The notes below the pieces were generated by a model. The model searched no databases, was not told where the DNA came from, and worked only from the letters and a program-made list of their open reading frames with translations. From Rhodothermales bacterium (GTDB lineage: Bacteria; Bacteroidota; Rhodothermia; Rhodothermales; UBA10348): a stretch of 64,000 nucleotides of DNA. The stretch is taken from positions 62,001 to 126,000 of the forward strand of contig JAEPNP010000005.1 in the NCBI GenBank assembly GCA_017643395.1. Direction: 5' to 3'. This document shows positions 1 through 8,199 of the stretch, in pieces. Every line of letters starts with the position of its first letter. Within the stretch, counting starts at the first letter, position 1. Both the position numbers and the translations under genes were made by a program.

Positions 1-624
1 GTCGCCGATGATGTTCATCACTTCGGCAACGTTCTGAGTCGGCCGTCGCTTGTCGATCAGGGCCAGATCCGAGCGCATGCGCTTGGCGTGGGCTCTTGCC
101 ATCTTGATGCCACCCACATCGGGTGCCACCACGACCAGATTCGACAGGTCCAGCTTTTTCAGGTAGCTGATGAACACCGCGGATCCATACAGATGATCCA
201 CTGGAACGTCGAAGAAACCCTGAATCTGAGAGGCGTGCAGATCCATGGTCAGCACCCGGTCTACCCCCGCCGTCGTCAGCAGATTCGCAACCAACTTGGC
301 CGCGATCGACACCCTGGGCTGATCCTTGCGCTCCTGTCGGGCGTATCCGAAGTACGGAATGACCGCAGTGATGCGCGCCGCGGAGGCCCTCTTGGCCGCA
401 TCGATCAGCAGCAGCAGCTCCAACAGGTTGTCGGCGTTCGGCTGCGTGGACTGAATCAGGAAAACGTCACACCCGCGGATCGACTCCTCGTAGTGCACAT
501 AGATCTCTCCGTCGGAGAAATTCTTGATCTCCACCGTGCCCAGATCCTGGCCGAACGAACGGGCGATGGACTGGGCCAGCGCCGGATTGGACCGGCCGGC
601 AAATATGCTGATAGGATTCGTCAT
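1..624 (-). CDS. prs: Ribose-phosphate pyrophosphokinase, 3' part beyond window
   Basis: PRPP synthase makes phosphoribosyl pyrophosphate from ribose 5-phosphate and ATP in the cytoplasm, feeding nucleotide, His and Trp synthesis. The first 208 codons are present; family members are about 310 residues, so the left window edge removes the C-terminal third. Readable landmarks are FSDGEIYVHYEESIRG (about residues 36-51), YARQERK (94-100), MDLHASQIQGFF (127-138) and the VVVAPDVGG segment (164-172). The ATG is at 624-622 and no in-frame start lies further upstream before the tRNA. It lies 28 bp downstream of tRNA-Gln on the same strand, so the two could be co-transcribed. Confidence 0.96.
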   Translation of the reverse strand, partial: MTNPISIFAGRSNPALAQSIARSFGQDLGTVEIKNFSDGEIYVHYEESIRGCDVFLIQSTQPNADNLLELLLLIDAAKRASAARITAVIPYFGYARQERKDQPRVSIAAKLVANLLTTAGVDRVLTMDLHASQIQGFFDVPVDHLYGSAVFISYLKKLDLSNLVVVAPDVGGIKMARAHAKRMRSDLALIDKRRPTQNVAEVMNIIGD

Positions 625-652
625 CTGCGGTGGGTCGCAGGGGTGGGGTAAG

Positions 653-723
653 TTGCCCGAGAAGGACTCGAACCTTCACCGACGGCTCCAAAGGCCGCTG
701 TCCTGCCATTAGACGATCGGGCA
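653..723 (-). tRNA. tRNA-Gln (anticodon TTG)
   Basis: The reverse complement folds as a tRNA. The acceptor arms are TGCCCGA and TCGGGCA with discriminator A at 653. The anticodon stem is GCGGC/GCCGT around loop CTTTGGA, giving anticodon TTG (Gln, codon CAA). The T-arm contains GGTTCGAGTCC. No CCA is encoded. It precedes prs on the same strand. Confidence 0.93.
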
Positions 724-731
724 AAGGCTGG

Positions 732-763
732 CTAAGTTAGTCCGCCCTACCCGGGATTATCAA
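732..763 (-). promoter_or_regulatory. Possible Bacteroidota-type promoter for tRNA-Gln/prs
   Basis: On the minus strand, GTTG (-33-like, 761-763 side) is followed 21 bp later by TAACTTAG (732-739), close to the Bacteroidota -7 consensus TAnnTTTG. The predicted start falls a few bases before the tRNA 5' end at 723. This is motif matching by eye only. Confidence 0.4.
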
Positions 764-882
764 CGCACGCGTCAGCCTTCACGCGGAATGGACGGGCGAT
801 GGGGTTGCGGGGCCCGCGGCGGGCCGCGGCGGTGGCGTATGCGAGCTGTCGCGCCGGCGTGCCGGGGAGCCGGCCCGCGGAG

Positions 883-954
883 GCAGTGCCGGCCGCGTGG
901 CAGTGCCGGCCCGGGGCGGCAGTGCCGGCCGCGTGGCAGTGCCGGCCCGGGGCG
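883..954. repeat. Tandem repeat, 2 x 36 bp
   Basis: Two identical 36-bp units start at 883 and 919. Each is itself made of two similar half-units beginning GCAGTGCCGGCC. It forms part of the GC-rich shell around the 129-bp elements. Confidence 0.85.
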
Positions 955-1036
955 GCGACCTGTCGCCCCGCACCACCGGCCCCGGGGCTGTGCTAGCCCG
1001 TGGCACCGCCGGCCCCGGGGCGCCCCGCCGGCAGAC

Positions 1037-1165
1037 GTGGAAAACCGACGCCACTTCCCACGTATCAGCTGGCGGCGCGGGACCAGGCGTGGAATAGTGG
1101 CACGGGTTTACACCTAAACCCCCTCGAAAAACGGCCAAACATGTAAAGAGGGGGGCGTTTTCCAT
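1037..1165 (+). repeat. 129-bp triple-dyad element, copy A1
   Basis: Three 25-bp imperfect dyads lie at 1037-1061, 1089-1113 and 1141-1165, each separated by exactly 27 bp. The outer ends are GTGGAAAAC and GTTTTCCAT. Compared with copy A2 it has a few substitutions. Orientation is assigned by the internal TTTACAC (1107-1113) and TGTAA (1142-1146) boxes. Function is unknown. Confidence 0.8.
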
Positions 1166-1265
1166 GATCGGGCCCTGCGCCGGCGGGATTCACGGCAGCT
1201 GGTTCGGCGACGCCGCCACGCCCCGGGCCCCGCGGCGGCGGCCCCGGGGCGCCCCGCCGGCAGAC

Positions 1266-1394
1266 GTGGAAAACCGACGCCACTTCCCACGTATCAGCTG
1301 GCGGCGCGGGACCAGGCGTGGAAAAGTGGTACGGGTTTACACCTCCACCCCCTCGGAAAACGGCCAAACATGTAAAGAGGGGGGCGTTTTCCAC
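1266..1394 (+). repeat. 129-bp triple-dyad element, copy A2
   Basis: The dyads lie at 1266-1290, 1318-1342 and 1370-1394 with 27-bp spacers. The outer ends GTGGAAAAC and GTTTTCCAC are a perfect 9-bp inverted repeat. Ungapped comparison by hand with the copy at 23940-24068 gives about 81 of 129 identical positions and no length difference. Function is unknown. Confidence 0.82.
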
Positions 1395-1547
1395 GATCGG
1401 GCCCCGCGGCGGCGGGATTCACGGCAGCTGGTTCGGCGACGCCGCCACGCCCCGGGCCCCGCGGCGGCGAGATTCACGGCAACTGGCTCCGCGACGCCCC
1501 CCAGCGCCACGAACCCAAGCACCGCCACACCCACCAAAGCGCGACCT

Positions 1548-2717
1548 TCACTCCCGCCCGTACTTCCTCAGCACCTCCCGCACGGCGTCGATATCGATCG
1601 CCTCCACCGTTCCGCGGTGCCCGGTCACCGTAGTCGCCTTGAACAACGCGTTCAGAATCGCCTCCTCCGCCGACTCTACGGCAGCCTGAAAGAGTGGGCT
1701 CATGCGGTCATTCGGCAGCATCGCCATTGCAGCCAGACCCGCGCGGCGCTCCGGCGTGCGACGCACCGATTCCGCCGTAGAAAAGGCCACTGCGTAGTCG
1801 CCGCTGCCGTTTGTTGCCGGGCTGCCTGTCCTGGCGATGGCCATTAACGCGCGCCGCGCCAGACGCTCCAGATTCCGGTCCGACAGCGGAGCATCAGTCG
1901 CCACCACGAGAATCACCGAGCCGTCCGCATCTCCGTTGTCCACCACGCTGCGCAAATAGTATTGCCCGAGCTCCTCACCGACAGGGACCCCATCGACCGA
2001 GAGAATGCCTCCATAGTTGGTTTGCGCGAGCACGCCGACGGTATAGCCACCCAGTCGCTCCGGCATCACGCGGGAGCTCGTCCCAATGCCCCCCTTCCAG
2101 CCGAAGCTGATGGTGCCTGTGCCGGCCCCGACTGAGCCCTCTTCCACCGGTCCGCTTTCGGCCGTGTCTATCGCCAACCCCACGTGCGCCGGAGTCACGA
2201 CGCGGGCCCGAATGTGGTTCAGGAATCCGTCATTGGTCTCCCCGACGACGGCATTCACACTACGCGCGCCCTCGTTGCCCGCCTGACGCAGCGTCCACTC
2301 CACGGCTCCGGCTGCGCCCTCCGGCACGGACAGCGTGTTGGTGAGAACGATGGGCGTCTCAATCTCCCCGAGCTCGACGATCTGGGTAGAGCCCGCGAAC
2401 TTGCCGAATGCATTGTGCGCTACGAAGCCCGCCGGCACCTTGTCTGCATACACGTTGCCGCCGTGTGGGCGGATGGCGGTCACACCGGTCCGCACCGAGT
2501 CTCCCTGCATCAAGGTGACGTGGCCAACAAGCACCCCATCCACGTCAGTAATGGCGTTCCAGAGCCCCGGAGCCAGCACCCCTGGGGCGACTCCGAGATC
2601 GCGCGCCCGCGGCCGCTCCTCGGCCGCCGAACGGGACCCGTTTTCCCACGAAACCGTTACCTGAGCCTGCGCGCACAGGGCTGTCGAGAGCAGGCAAGTC
2701 AGCACTAGTATTCTCAT
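1548..2717 (-). CDS. P1 family peptidase (DmpA-type aminopeptidase), secreted
   Basis: This 389-residue protein belongs to the DmpA/peptidase-family-S58 group, N-terminal-nucleophile aminopeptidases that cleave themselves to expose a serine. A signal peptide occupies about residues 1-18 (ending AQA). The family motifs ITDVDGVLVGH, VGAGTGT and the self-cleavage site DGSVILVVATDAPL are present, predicting cleavage between G266 and S267. The substrate is not predictable and is likely short peptides or D-amino-acid amides in the periplasm. The ATG at 2717-2715 gives a clean signal peptide. It is divergent from the racemase gene, with a 56-bp shared upstream region. Confidence 0.92.
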   Translation of the reverse strand: MRILVLTCLLSTALCAQAQVTVSWENGSRSAAEERPRARDLGVAPGVLAPGLWNAITDVDGVLVGHVTLMQGDSVRTGVTAIRPHGGNVYADKVPAGFVAHNAFGKFAGSTQIVELGEIETPIVLTNTLSVPEGAAGAVEWTLRQAGNEGARSVNAVVGETNDGFLNHIRARVVTPAHVGLAIDTAESGPVEEGSVGAGTGTISFGWKGGIGTSSRVMPERLGGYTVGVLAQTNYGGILSVDGVPVGEELGQYYLRSVVDNGDADGSVILVVATDAPLSDRNLERLARRALMAIARTGSPATNGSGDYAVAFSTAESVRRTPERRAGLAAMAMLPNDRMSPLFQAAVESAEEAILNALFKATTVTGHRGTVEAIDIDAVREVLRKYGRE

Positions 2718-2773
2718 CGGATCCGGCTGGTCGAATGGAGTGGCGCGCCTAATATGAGGTTTGAGTTAGAGAA

Positions 2774-3532
2774 GTGAAGAAACCCACGATTGGAATAATT
2801 GGAGGCATGGGTCCCCACGCGGGCATCCACCTGGCCACCTGTATTGTGGACCAGACCATCGCCCAGGGGGACTTTGATCACCTGAGCGTCGTGCTTGTCT
2901 CGCGTCCCGGCGAAATTCCGGACCGCAGCGCATTCCTGGCGAACGCCTCGGAGGCCAGCCCGAGCGGGCCCATCCTCTCCGTCGCACAGCAACTGCGCGA
3001 TGTGGGGGCCTCGCTGGTAGGCATGCCCTGCAATACCGCGCATGCTCCGCCGATTCTTTCTGGCGTGCTTGCAGGGCTGGACCCGGACATCACGTTTTTG
3101 CACCTGATTGAGGAGACGGCCCGTTTCTGCGGCGAGGCCGCACCAGGTGCTACCCGGATCGGCGTGCTTGCGACAACCGGCACGTATGCGACGGGCCTCT
3201 ATCAGGATGCCCTGTCGCAAGCAGGGCTCACGGCCATCATTCCCGACCCGGCCATCCAGCGCGACGTCGTGCAGAAAGCCCTGTACGATCGGGAGTTCGG
3301 CATCAAGAGTCAGAGCAACCCGGTCACCGAGGACGCCATCGAACTGCTGGCGCACGCGACCGAGCACCTGATTGAAGGTGGCGCCCAGGCAGTGATTCTT
3401 GGTTGCACGGAGATCCCGCTGGCCATCCAGACACGCACGTTCGCAGGCCTCCCGGTTGTCGACTCCACGATCGCGCTGGCCCGGGCCCTGATTCGTGAGT
3501 CGGACCCTGCCCGCCTCAAACCCTGGACCTGA
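2774..3532 (+). CDS. Aspartate/glutamate racemase family protein
   Basis: This 252-residue cytoplasmic racemase is cofactor-independent and uses two cysteines. The N-terminal IGIIGGMGP motif (about residues 6-14), first cysteine motif MPCNTAH and second LGCTEIPL are all present, as in aspartate racemases of the RacX/YgeA group. Substrate specificity (Asp, Glu or broad) cannot be read from sequence. The start is GTG at 2774; the only upstream ATG is quickly closed by a stop. The stop codon is one base before the RNase R start, so the two genes are likely co-transcribed. Confidence 0.9.
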   Translation: MKKPTIGIIGGMGPHAGIHLATCIVDQTIAQGDFDHLSVVLVSRPGEIPDRSAFLANASEASPSGPILSVAQQLRDVGASLVGMPCNTAHAPPILSGVLAGLDPDITFLHLIEETARFCGEAAPGATRIGVLATTGTYATGLYQDALSQAGLTAIIPDPAIQRDVVQKALYDREFGIKSQSNPVTEDAIELLAHATEHLIEGGAQAVILGCTEIPLAIQTRTFAGLPVVDSTIALARALIRESDPARLKPWT

Positions 3533-3533
3533 A

Positions 3534-5669
3534 ATGGCGAGGCAGAAGGACGAGCGGCCCACGTGGTCGCGCCCGTACATGGAAAAGCGCATCCTGAAGC
3601 TGCTGCGCAACCACGGGGACCGGGCATTCCGGGCAAAAGAGATCACGAAGCGGCTGGACATCATTGAGCGAGCCGATTTCCTGCAGGCTCGAGACCTGTT
3701 GGAGGAGCTGGCAGACTCAGGCAAAGTGGCCCGGCTAAAGGGCAACCGATTCGGATTCCGGCCGCCGGCCAACATCCGCGCCGGCACGGTGCGTGTGCAC
3801 CCGGACGGGTTCGGCTTCGTTACGGACGACGACGGCGAGGAGTACTTCGTCAAGGGCCGCCGCATGGGCACCGCGCTCGACGGCGACCGGGTGGAGATCG
3901 GCCTTGGGGCACCTGCACGGGACGGTCGCAAGCGTGAGGCAGAGGTGATCCAGGTGCTCGAGCGGGGGCGCAAGACGGCTGTCGGCACGTTTCACCGACA
4001 TGGCCATTTTGGCGTCGTCGCTCCCGACGACAAACGCATGACCCGCGACATCTACGTGGCGCGAGAGGACTGGGGCGGCGCCAACGAAGGCGACAAGGTC
4101 CTGGTGACCATCGACCGCTTTGAGAATCCGAAGAGTGTGCCCGAGGGACGCATCGTTAACGTCATTGGATCGGCTAACGATGCGGCCACGCGCGTGCTGG
4201 CGCTCGCCATGAGTGTTGGCATCGACGCCGACTTTTCGGAGCAGGCGCTCGAAGAAGCACGGGCGGCCCGCCTCGAAATCACGGACGCCGACCTCCGCGA
4301 GAGAGAAGACTTCCGCGGCGAGAACGTGTTCACGATCGACCCGGTGGATGCCAAGGATTTCGACGACGCCCTGCACATCCGCGAATTGCAAGGCGGCCGG
4401 GTCGAAGTCGGCGTGCACATCGCCGATGTCGGCCACTTCGTGCCGGAAGGAAGCGCACTCGACAAGGACGCCTACGCACGCGGCACCTCCACCTACCTGG
4501 TGGACCGCGTCATTCCCATGCTGCCGGAGCGCCTGTCCGGCAACCTCTGCTCGCTGCGTCCGAACGAAGACCGCCTTACCTACTCCTGCGTTTTCGAGCT
4601 TGATGAGACGGCACAGATCCTGGACTATCGCATCACGCCGAGCGTCATCCACTCCAAGGCGCGCCTCACCTACGAGCAGGCGCAGGCTGTGATCACGGGA
4701 GAGGACAGCGAGGCCCCATCGCCCGTCAAGGACGCCATCCTGAGGCTGTGGGCCCTGGCCGAGCACCTGATCCGGGAGCGGTTCAAGGACGGCTCAATCG
4801 ACTTCGATCTACCCGAGGTACGCGTGGTCCTCGACGAAGCAGGCACGGTCACCGACATCGTGCGCAAGGACCGGCTGCCGGCGCATCGGCTGATCGAGGA
4901 GTTCATGCTGCTGGCCAACAAGACCGTGGCGCGCCACGTCTCGAAACAGAGGCCGCGGCGGGAATTTGTCTACCGCACGCACGATCACCCCGACAAGGAG
5001 AAGATCCAGCAACTGGTGGGCTACGTGCGAGGCTTCGGCTACCAGGTGCGCAGCGAGGACGGCACCATTGAGCCCGCGGAGCTCAACCGGCTGATCCGGG
5101 AAGCCCGCGGCAAACCCGAGGAGCCGGTCATCCAGACGGCCGCTTTACGGGCGATGGCCAAGGCGCGCTACTCACCGGACGACTCCGGGCACTACGGACT
5201 GGGCTTTCGACACTACTCCCATTTCACGAGCCCGATCAGGCGCTATCCGGACCTCATCGCCCATCGGGAGTTGCGGAAAATGCGCGCAGGAAGGCCGGGA
5301 CCTGACTACGGCGCTCTGAAGGCGCAGTGCGATCACCTGTCGGAGCGCGAGCGGGTGGCCGATGAGGCCCAGCGCGAGTCCGTGAAGCTGAAACAGGTTG
5401 AGTACATGCAGCAGCATCTTGGAGACCGGTTCACCGGCGTCATCTCCGGCGTGACGCGATTTGGCATTTTCGTGGAGCTCGACGCCATTTTGGTCGAGGG
5501 TCTGGTTCATGTTCGCGACCTGGCGGACGATTACTATGAGTACGACGAACCGGCATTCATGCTGGTGGGTCGGACCTCAGGGCGCCGGTTCAAACTGGGC
5601 GATCCCGTAACAGTGACGGTTGCCGCCGCCAATACGGAGACGCGCGAGATTGATTTCGTGCTGGTCTGA
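3534..5669 (+). CDS. rnr: Ribonuclease R (3'-5' exoribonuclease)
   Basis: RNase R degrades structured RNA processively from the 3' end. The 711-residue protein has an N-terminal winged-helix segment (about 15-75), cold-shock-like domains (about 80-215), the RNB catalytic domain and a C-terminal S1 domain (from about 627, FTGVISGVTRFGIFVELD). The metal-binding acidic cluster IDPVDAKDFDDAL gives D269, D275, D277 and D278. I chose the ATG at 3534, right after the racemase stop, instead of the GTG at 3495 inside that gene. The lysine-rich basic tail found in E. coli RNase R is missing; the protein ends soon after the S1 domain. Confidence 0.95.
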   Translation: MARQKDERPTWSRPYMEKRILKLLRNHGDRAFRAKEITKRLDIIERADFLQARDLLEELADSGKVARLKGNRFGFRPPANIRAGTVRVHPDGFGFVTDDDGEEYFVKGRRMGTALDGDRVEIGLGAPARDGRKREAEVIQVLERGRKTAVGTFHRHGHFGVVAPDDKRMTRDIYVAREDWGGANEGDKVLVTIDRFENPKSVPEGRIVNVIGSANDAATRVLALAMSVGIDADFSEQALEEARAARLEITDADLREREDFRGENVFTIDPVDAKDFDDALHIRELQGGRVEVGVHIADVGHFVPEGSALDKDAYARGTSTYLVDRVIPMLPERLSGNLCSLRPNEDRLTYSCVFELDETAQILDYRITPSVIHSKARLTYEQAQAVITGEDSEAPSPVKDAILRLWALAEHLIRERFKDGSIDFDLPEVRVVLDEAGTVTDIVRKDRLPAHRLIEEFMLLANKTVARHVSKQRPRREFVYRTHDHPDKEKIQQLVGYVRGFGYQVRSEDGTIEPAELNRLIREARGKPEEPVIQTAALRAMAKARYSPDDSGHYGLGFRHYSHFTSPIRRYPDLIAHRELRKMRAGRPGPDYGALKAQCDHLSERERVADEAQRESVKLKQVEYMQQHLGDRFTGVISGVTRFGIFVELDAILVEGLVHVRDLADDYYEYDEPAFMLVGRTSGRRFKLGDPVTVTVAAANTETREIDFVLV

Positions 5670-5690
5670 GGCCGTCCTGCCGCGGCCCTT

Positions 5691-7202
5691 ATGCACCGAA
5701 AACCAGGCGTTTTGAGACTTCTGTTGCTGCTTGTGCGGCAGCAGCTCCGCTTCCGGCTGCGCAGCTTCAAGGTGCGCGGCAACATGGCGTCGACGCTGGT
5801 TTTGGGGTTCTTCGGAGCGTACATCGCCTTCACTCTGTTTACGCTGGGAGCGTTCCTGCCGGTGTTTACCGAGCAAATGGCACCCGGCACGCCTGCGCGG
5901 GCTCTGGTGGACCGGCACGCGCTCTCCACGCTGATCGGACTGTTCTTCCTGCGCTTCCTGCTGCAGAAGACGCCGAAGGTGCACGTGGAGTCCTACCTGC
6001 ATCTGCCGGTACCACGCAACCTGCTCGTGGCGTTCTTCAGCGGCTCCACGGTGTTCTCAGTGCATAACGTGTTCCCGCTGCTGTTTGCAGTGCCATTTGC
6101 CGTGCGGTTTCTGGCGCCCGTTGATGGCGTTTGGGGAGCGGTTCAGTGGACCGGGGCGATCGTGACGCTGCTGCTGGTTTCGAATTTTGCCAACATCTAC
6201 GTGCGCACGCAGCTCAATCGCCGGGAGGGTGTCTTCCTTGCCGCGCTTGGCGTGCTGCTCACGGTCGCGTTGGCGGACGAGTATCTGGGCGCCGGGGTGC
6301 TGGGGCGCGCATCGACCATCCTGTTTACAGAGGTGCATCGCCCTTCCTGGCTATTGGTCACGTCGATGGCCGGCGTGGTTGTTGGATCCGCCATGCTCGC
6401 CTCGGGTGCCCTGCTGGAGGCCTTGCGACGAGAAGATCCGGCCGTCGTGCCGAGTCAGACACCCGGCCGCCTGCATGAGATGGCGGAACGCTGGGACCTC
6501 GCCGGACACCTGATCTGGCTGGAGCTGCGACTCATGTGGCGCAACCGGCGTCCACGCCATTATCTGATTGTCAGCCTGATGTTTTCGACCATCTACCTGG
6601 TGTTTCTGCTGGGCACGCCGGGCGTATTTGACGGGGCGGCCCTGGGCGCGGTCATCGGACTGTTTGCATCCGGCGGATTTGTGCTCAACTATGGACAGCT
6701 GATGTTCTCCTGGGACAGCTCGCACATGGAAGGCCTGATGGCGCGATCGGTGCAGATCCGGGCGATGACTCGCGCCAAGATGATTGTCCTGCAGGCGTCG
6801 TGTTTGCTGCTTTTTGTGGTATCTCTGCCGGTATTCCTTTGGCTGCAGCCCGACCTGATTCCGTTGCATGTGGCGTTTCTGTTCTACAACGCCGGCATCA
6901 CGAGCCAGGTGATTCTTGAACTGGCAACCCGCAATCGTGAGCGCGTCGATCTGGGTCGCTCCGGAGGCTTCTTCAACTACGAAGGGTTCTCGGCAAAACA
7001 CTGGCTCTGGTTCCTGCCGACGGCCATGCCACCTGCGGTCCTCCTGCTAGTGCTGCGCGACTCACCCCAGGTGGCCTGGACGGTCCTGGCCGGGCTCGGA
7101 CTGCTCGGTCTGTTGACGTCCGAATTCTGGACCCGACGCCATGCCGGACGCGTTGAGCGCAGAAAGCACACCATGCTTGCTGGATTCGCAGTGCGCGCAT
7201 GA
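5691..7202 (+). CDS. DUF5687-family ABC transporter permease
   Basis: This 503-residue integral membrane protein has many hydrophobic helices (for example around 33-58, 100-135, 140-165, 180-200 and 290-330). It has the organisation of DUF5687 proteins, Bacteroidota ABC-2-like permeases always paired with an ATPase. The last four bases overlap the start of the ABC ATPase gene (ATGA), which supports one transporter complex. Exporter direction is inferred from the absence of a binding protein; the substrate is unknown. The start is ATG 5691, 21 bp after rnr, so it may read through from rnr. Confidence 0.85.
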   Translation: MHRKPGVLRLLLLLVRQQLRFRLRSFKVRGNMASTLVLGFFGAYIAFTLFTLGAFLPVFTEQMAPGTPARALVDRHALSTLIGLFFLRFLLQKTPKVHVESYLHLPVPRNLLVAFFSGSTVFSVHNVFPLLFAVPFAVRFLAPVDGVWGAVQWTGAIVTLLLVSNFANIYVRTQLNRREGVFLAALGVLLTVALADEYLGAGVLGRASTILFTEVHRPSWLLVTSMAGVVVGSAMLASGALLEALRREDPAVVPSQTPGRLHEMAERWDLAGHLIWLELRLMWRNRRPRHYLIVSLMFSTIYLVFLLGTPGVFDGAALGAVIGLFASGGFVLNYGQLMFSWDSSHMEGLMARSVQIRAMTRAKMIVLQASCLLLFVVSLPVFLWLQPDLIPLHVAFLFYNAGITSQVILELATRNRERVDLGRSGGFFNYEGFSAKHWLWFLPTAMPPAVLLLVLRDSPQVAWTVLAGLGLLGLLTSEFWTRRHAGRVERRKHTMLAGFAVRA

Positions 7203-7891
7203 TCTACGTAGAACAGCTCAGCAAACGCTATGACGGGCGGACCGTGCTCGAAGTGCCTCACTGGCGCGTCGAGCCGGGCGAAATCGTCGGGCTGGTGGGC
7301 TCCAATGGTGCCGGGAAGACCACCTTCCTGCGCCTGCTTCTGGATCTGATCGAGCCCGACACGGGGATGGTCCATATTGACGGGCAGCCCGTCACGAACC
7401 CCCGCTGGAAGTCGTTCACGGGTTCATTCCTGGATCAGCGCTTTCTGATCGACTACCTGTCAAGCGGCGAGTTTCTGGACTTTATCCGGGCGATCTACGG
7501 ACTGAGCCGCGTCGAAGCCGACAAGGCATTGGAACCATTTCGCGCATTTCTGCCCATGAACGGCGATGCCGGCAAGTATCTGCGCGATCTTTCCACCGGC
7601 AATGCCAAGAAGGTGGGCATCACGGCTGCCATGTTTTTTGGCCCGCGCCTGATGGTGCTGGATGAGCCGTTTGCCAATCTCGACCCTCCCTCCCAGCTCA
7701 AGCTGAAGCACCTGCTCAAGAAGGCCCATGAGGAAACGGGGGCGACCATGCTCATCTCGAGCCACGACCTGGTGCATGTCACCGATCTGTGCTCGCGGAT
7801 CACGCTCATCGACAGAGGACGCGTGGTCAAGGACGCGCCCACGAGCGCCCAGACGCTGCACGAGCTGCGCGACTTTTTTGCGGGCACATGA
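7199..7891 (+). CDS. ABC transporter ATP-binding protein
   Basis: This 230-residue ATPase is the partner of the DUF5687 permease. Walker A is GSNGAGKT (about 35-42), the signature is a variant LSTGNAKKV in place of LSGGQ, Walker B is LMVLDEP and the H-loop is SSHDLVH. The unusual signature is common among Bacteroidota DUF5687 partners as far as I know. It overlaps the permease by 4 bp and the next small gene by 4 bp (ATGA), making a tightly coupled three-gene unit. Confidence 0.92.
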   Translation: MIYVEQLSKRYDGRTVLEVPHWRVEPGEIVGLVGSNGAGKTTFLRLLLDLIEPDTGMVHIDGQPVTNPRWKSFTGSFLDQRFLIDYLSSGEFLDFIRAIYGLSRVEADKALEPFRAFLPMNGDAGKYLRDLSTGNAKKVGITAAMFFGPRLMVLDEPFANLDPPSQLKLKHLLKKAHEETGATMLISSHDLVHVTDLCSRITLIDRGRVVKDAPTSAQTLHELRDFFAGT

Positions 7892-8181
7892 TCATTCTGC
7901 AACACCACCCGCCTCAGGACGAGATCCTGGACTTTATCGACCAGTGCATGCAACAGCTGGCCGAGGCCGGGTCCGAAGCCCGGTACGTCGTTATGGGGCC
8001 GGATGCGTTTGCCGTGTTCAGGCAGGCTGTGGCTGCGCGGCTGTCTCGTAAGCCCAAGGACTTCGGGACCTACAACTACCTGCCCGTGGTCGTGGACCCC
8101 TTCAGGGGCGATGCGGTCTGCGTTCTACCCGAGCCTCGCGAGATGAAGGGCGGCGTGCAGGCGTTTGAGATCCCCGGGTAA
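7888..8181 (+). CDS. Conserved-looking small protein of unknown function
   Basis: This 97-residue soluble protein begins MIILQHHPPQDEILDFIDQC and ends near GGVQAFEIPG. I do not recognise the family. There is no signal peptide or membrane helix. The ATG at 7888 overlaps the ATPase stop (ATGA); a longer frame starting at 7789 lies inside the ATPase gene and is rejected. Tight coupling suggests a role linked to the transporter, but nothing in the sequence shows what. It converges on the pseudouridine synthase gene with an 18-bp gap that contains no clear terminator. Confidence 0.7.
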   Translation: MIILQHHPPQDEILDFIDQCMQQLAEAGSEARYVVMGPDAFAVFRQAVAARLSRKPKDFGTYNYLPVVVDPFRGDAVCVLPEPREMKGGVQAFEIPG

Positions 8182-8199
8182 GCCCACCCAGCCCCGGAA

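Larger units (their letters stand above)
1012..1469. repeat. 229-bp tandem duplication
   Basis: Copy 1 is 1012-1240 and copy 2 is 1241-1469, abutting with no gap. The copies begin GCCCCGGGGCGCCCCGCCGG and end CCCCGGGCCCCGCGGCGGCG. They differ at only a handful of positions, mostly inside the embedded 129-bp element. A third, decayed partial copy of the end (GATTCACGGCAACTGG) follows at about 1470. Confidence 0.93.
724..1547. other. Gene-free, GC-rich repetitive block
   Basis: This 824-bp interval between tRNA-Gln and the P1 peptidase gene has no convincing gene. It holds a 36-bp tandem repeat (883-954), a 229-bp tandem duplication (1012-1469) and, inside each 229-bp copy, one 129-bp triple-dyad element. 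The open frames that run through it, including one starting at 1165 on the minus strand, have proline/arginine-rich translations that follow from GC-rich repeats, so I do not call them genes. Near 1500-1547 nothing further is seen. Confidence 0.8.

Noticed and set aside
779-1165. Minus-strand frames beginning MENAPLFTCLAVF in both 229-bp copies, with a similar peptide on the minus strand of the methyltransferase insert
   Set aside because: The peptide similarity follows from the 129-bp element; the equivalent frame in copy B contains a stop, the 52-bp period is not a codon multiple, and the rest of each frame is repeat-derived Pro/Arg sequence.
8182-8199. Terminator between convergent small gene and pseudouridine synthase
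   Set aside because: No stem-loop followed by a T-tract is visible.
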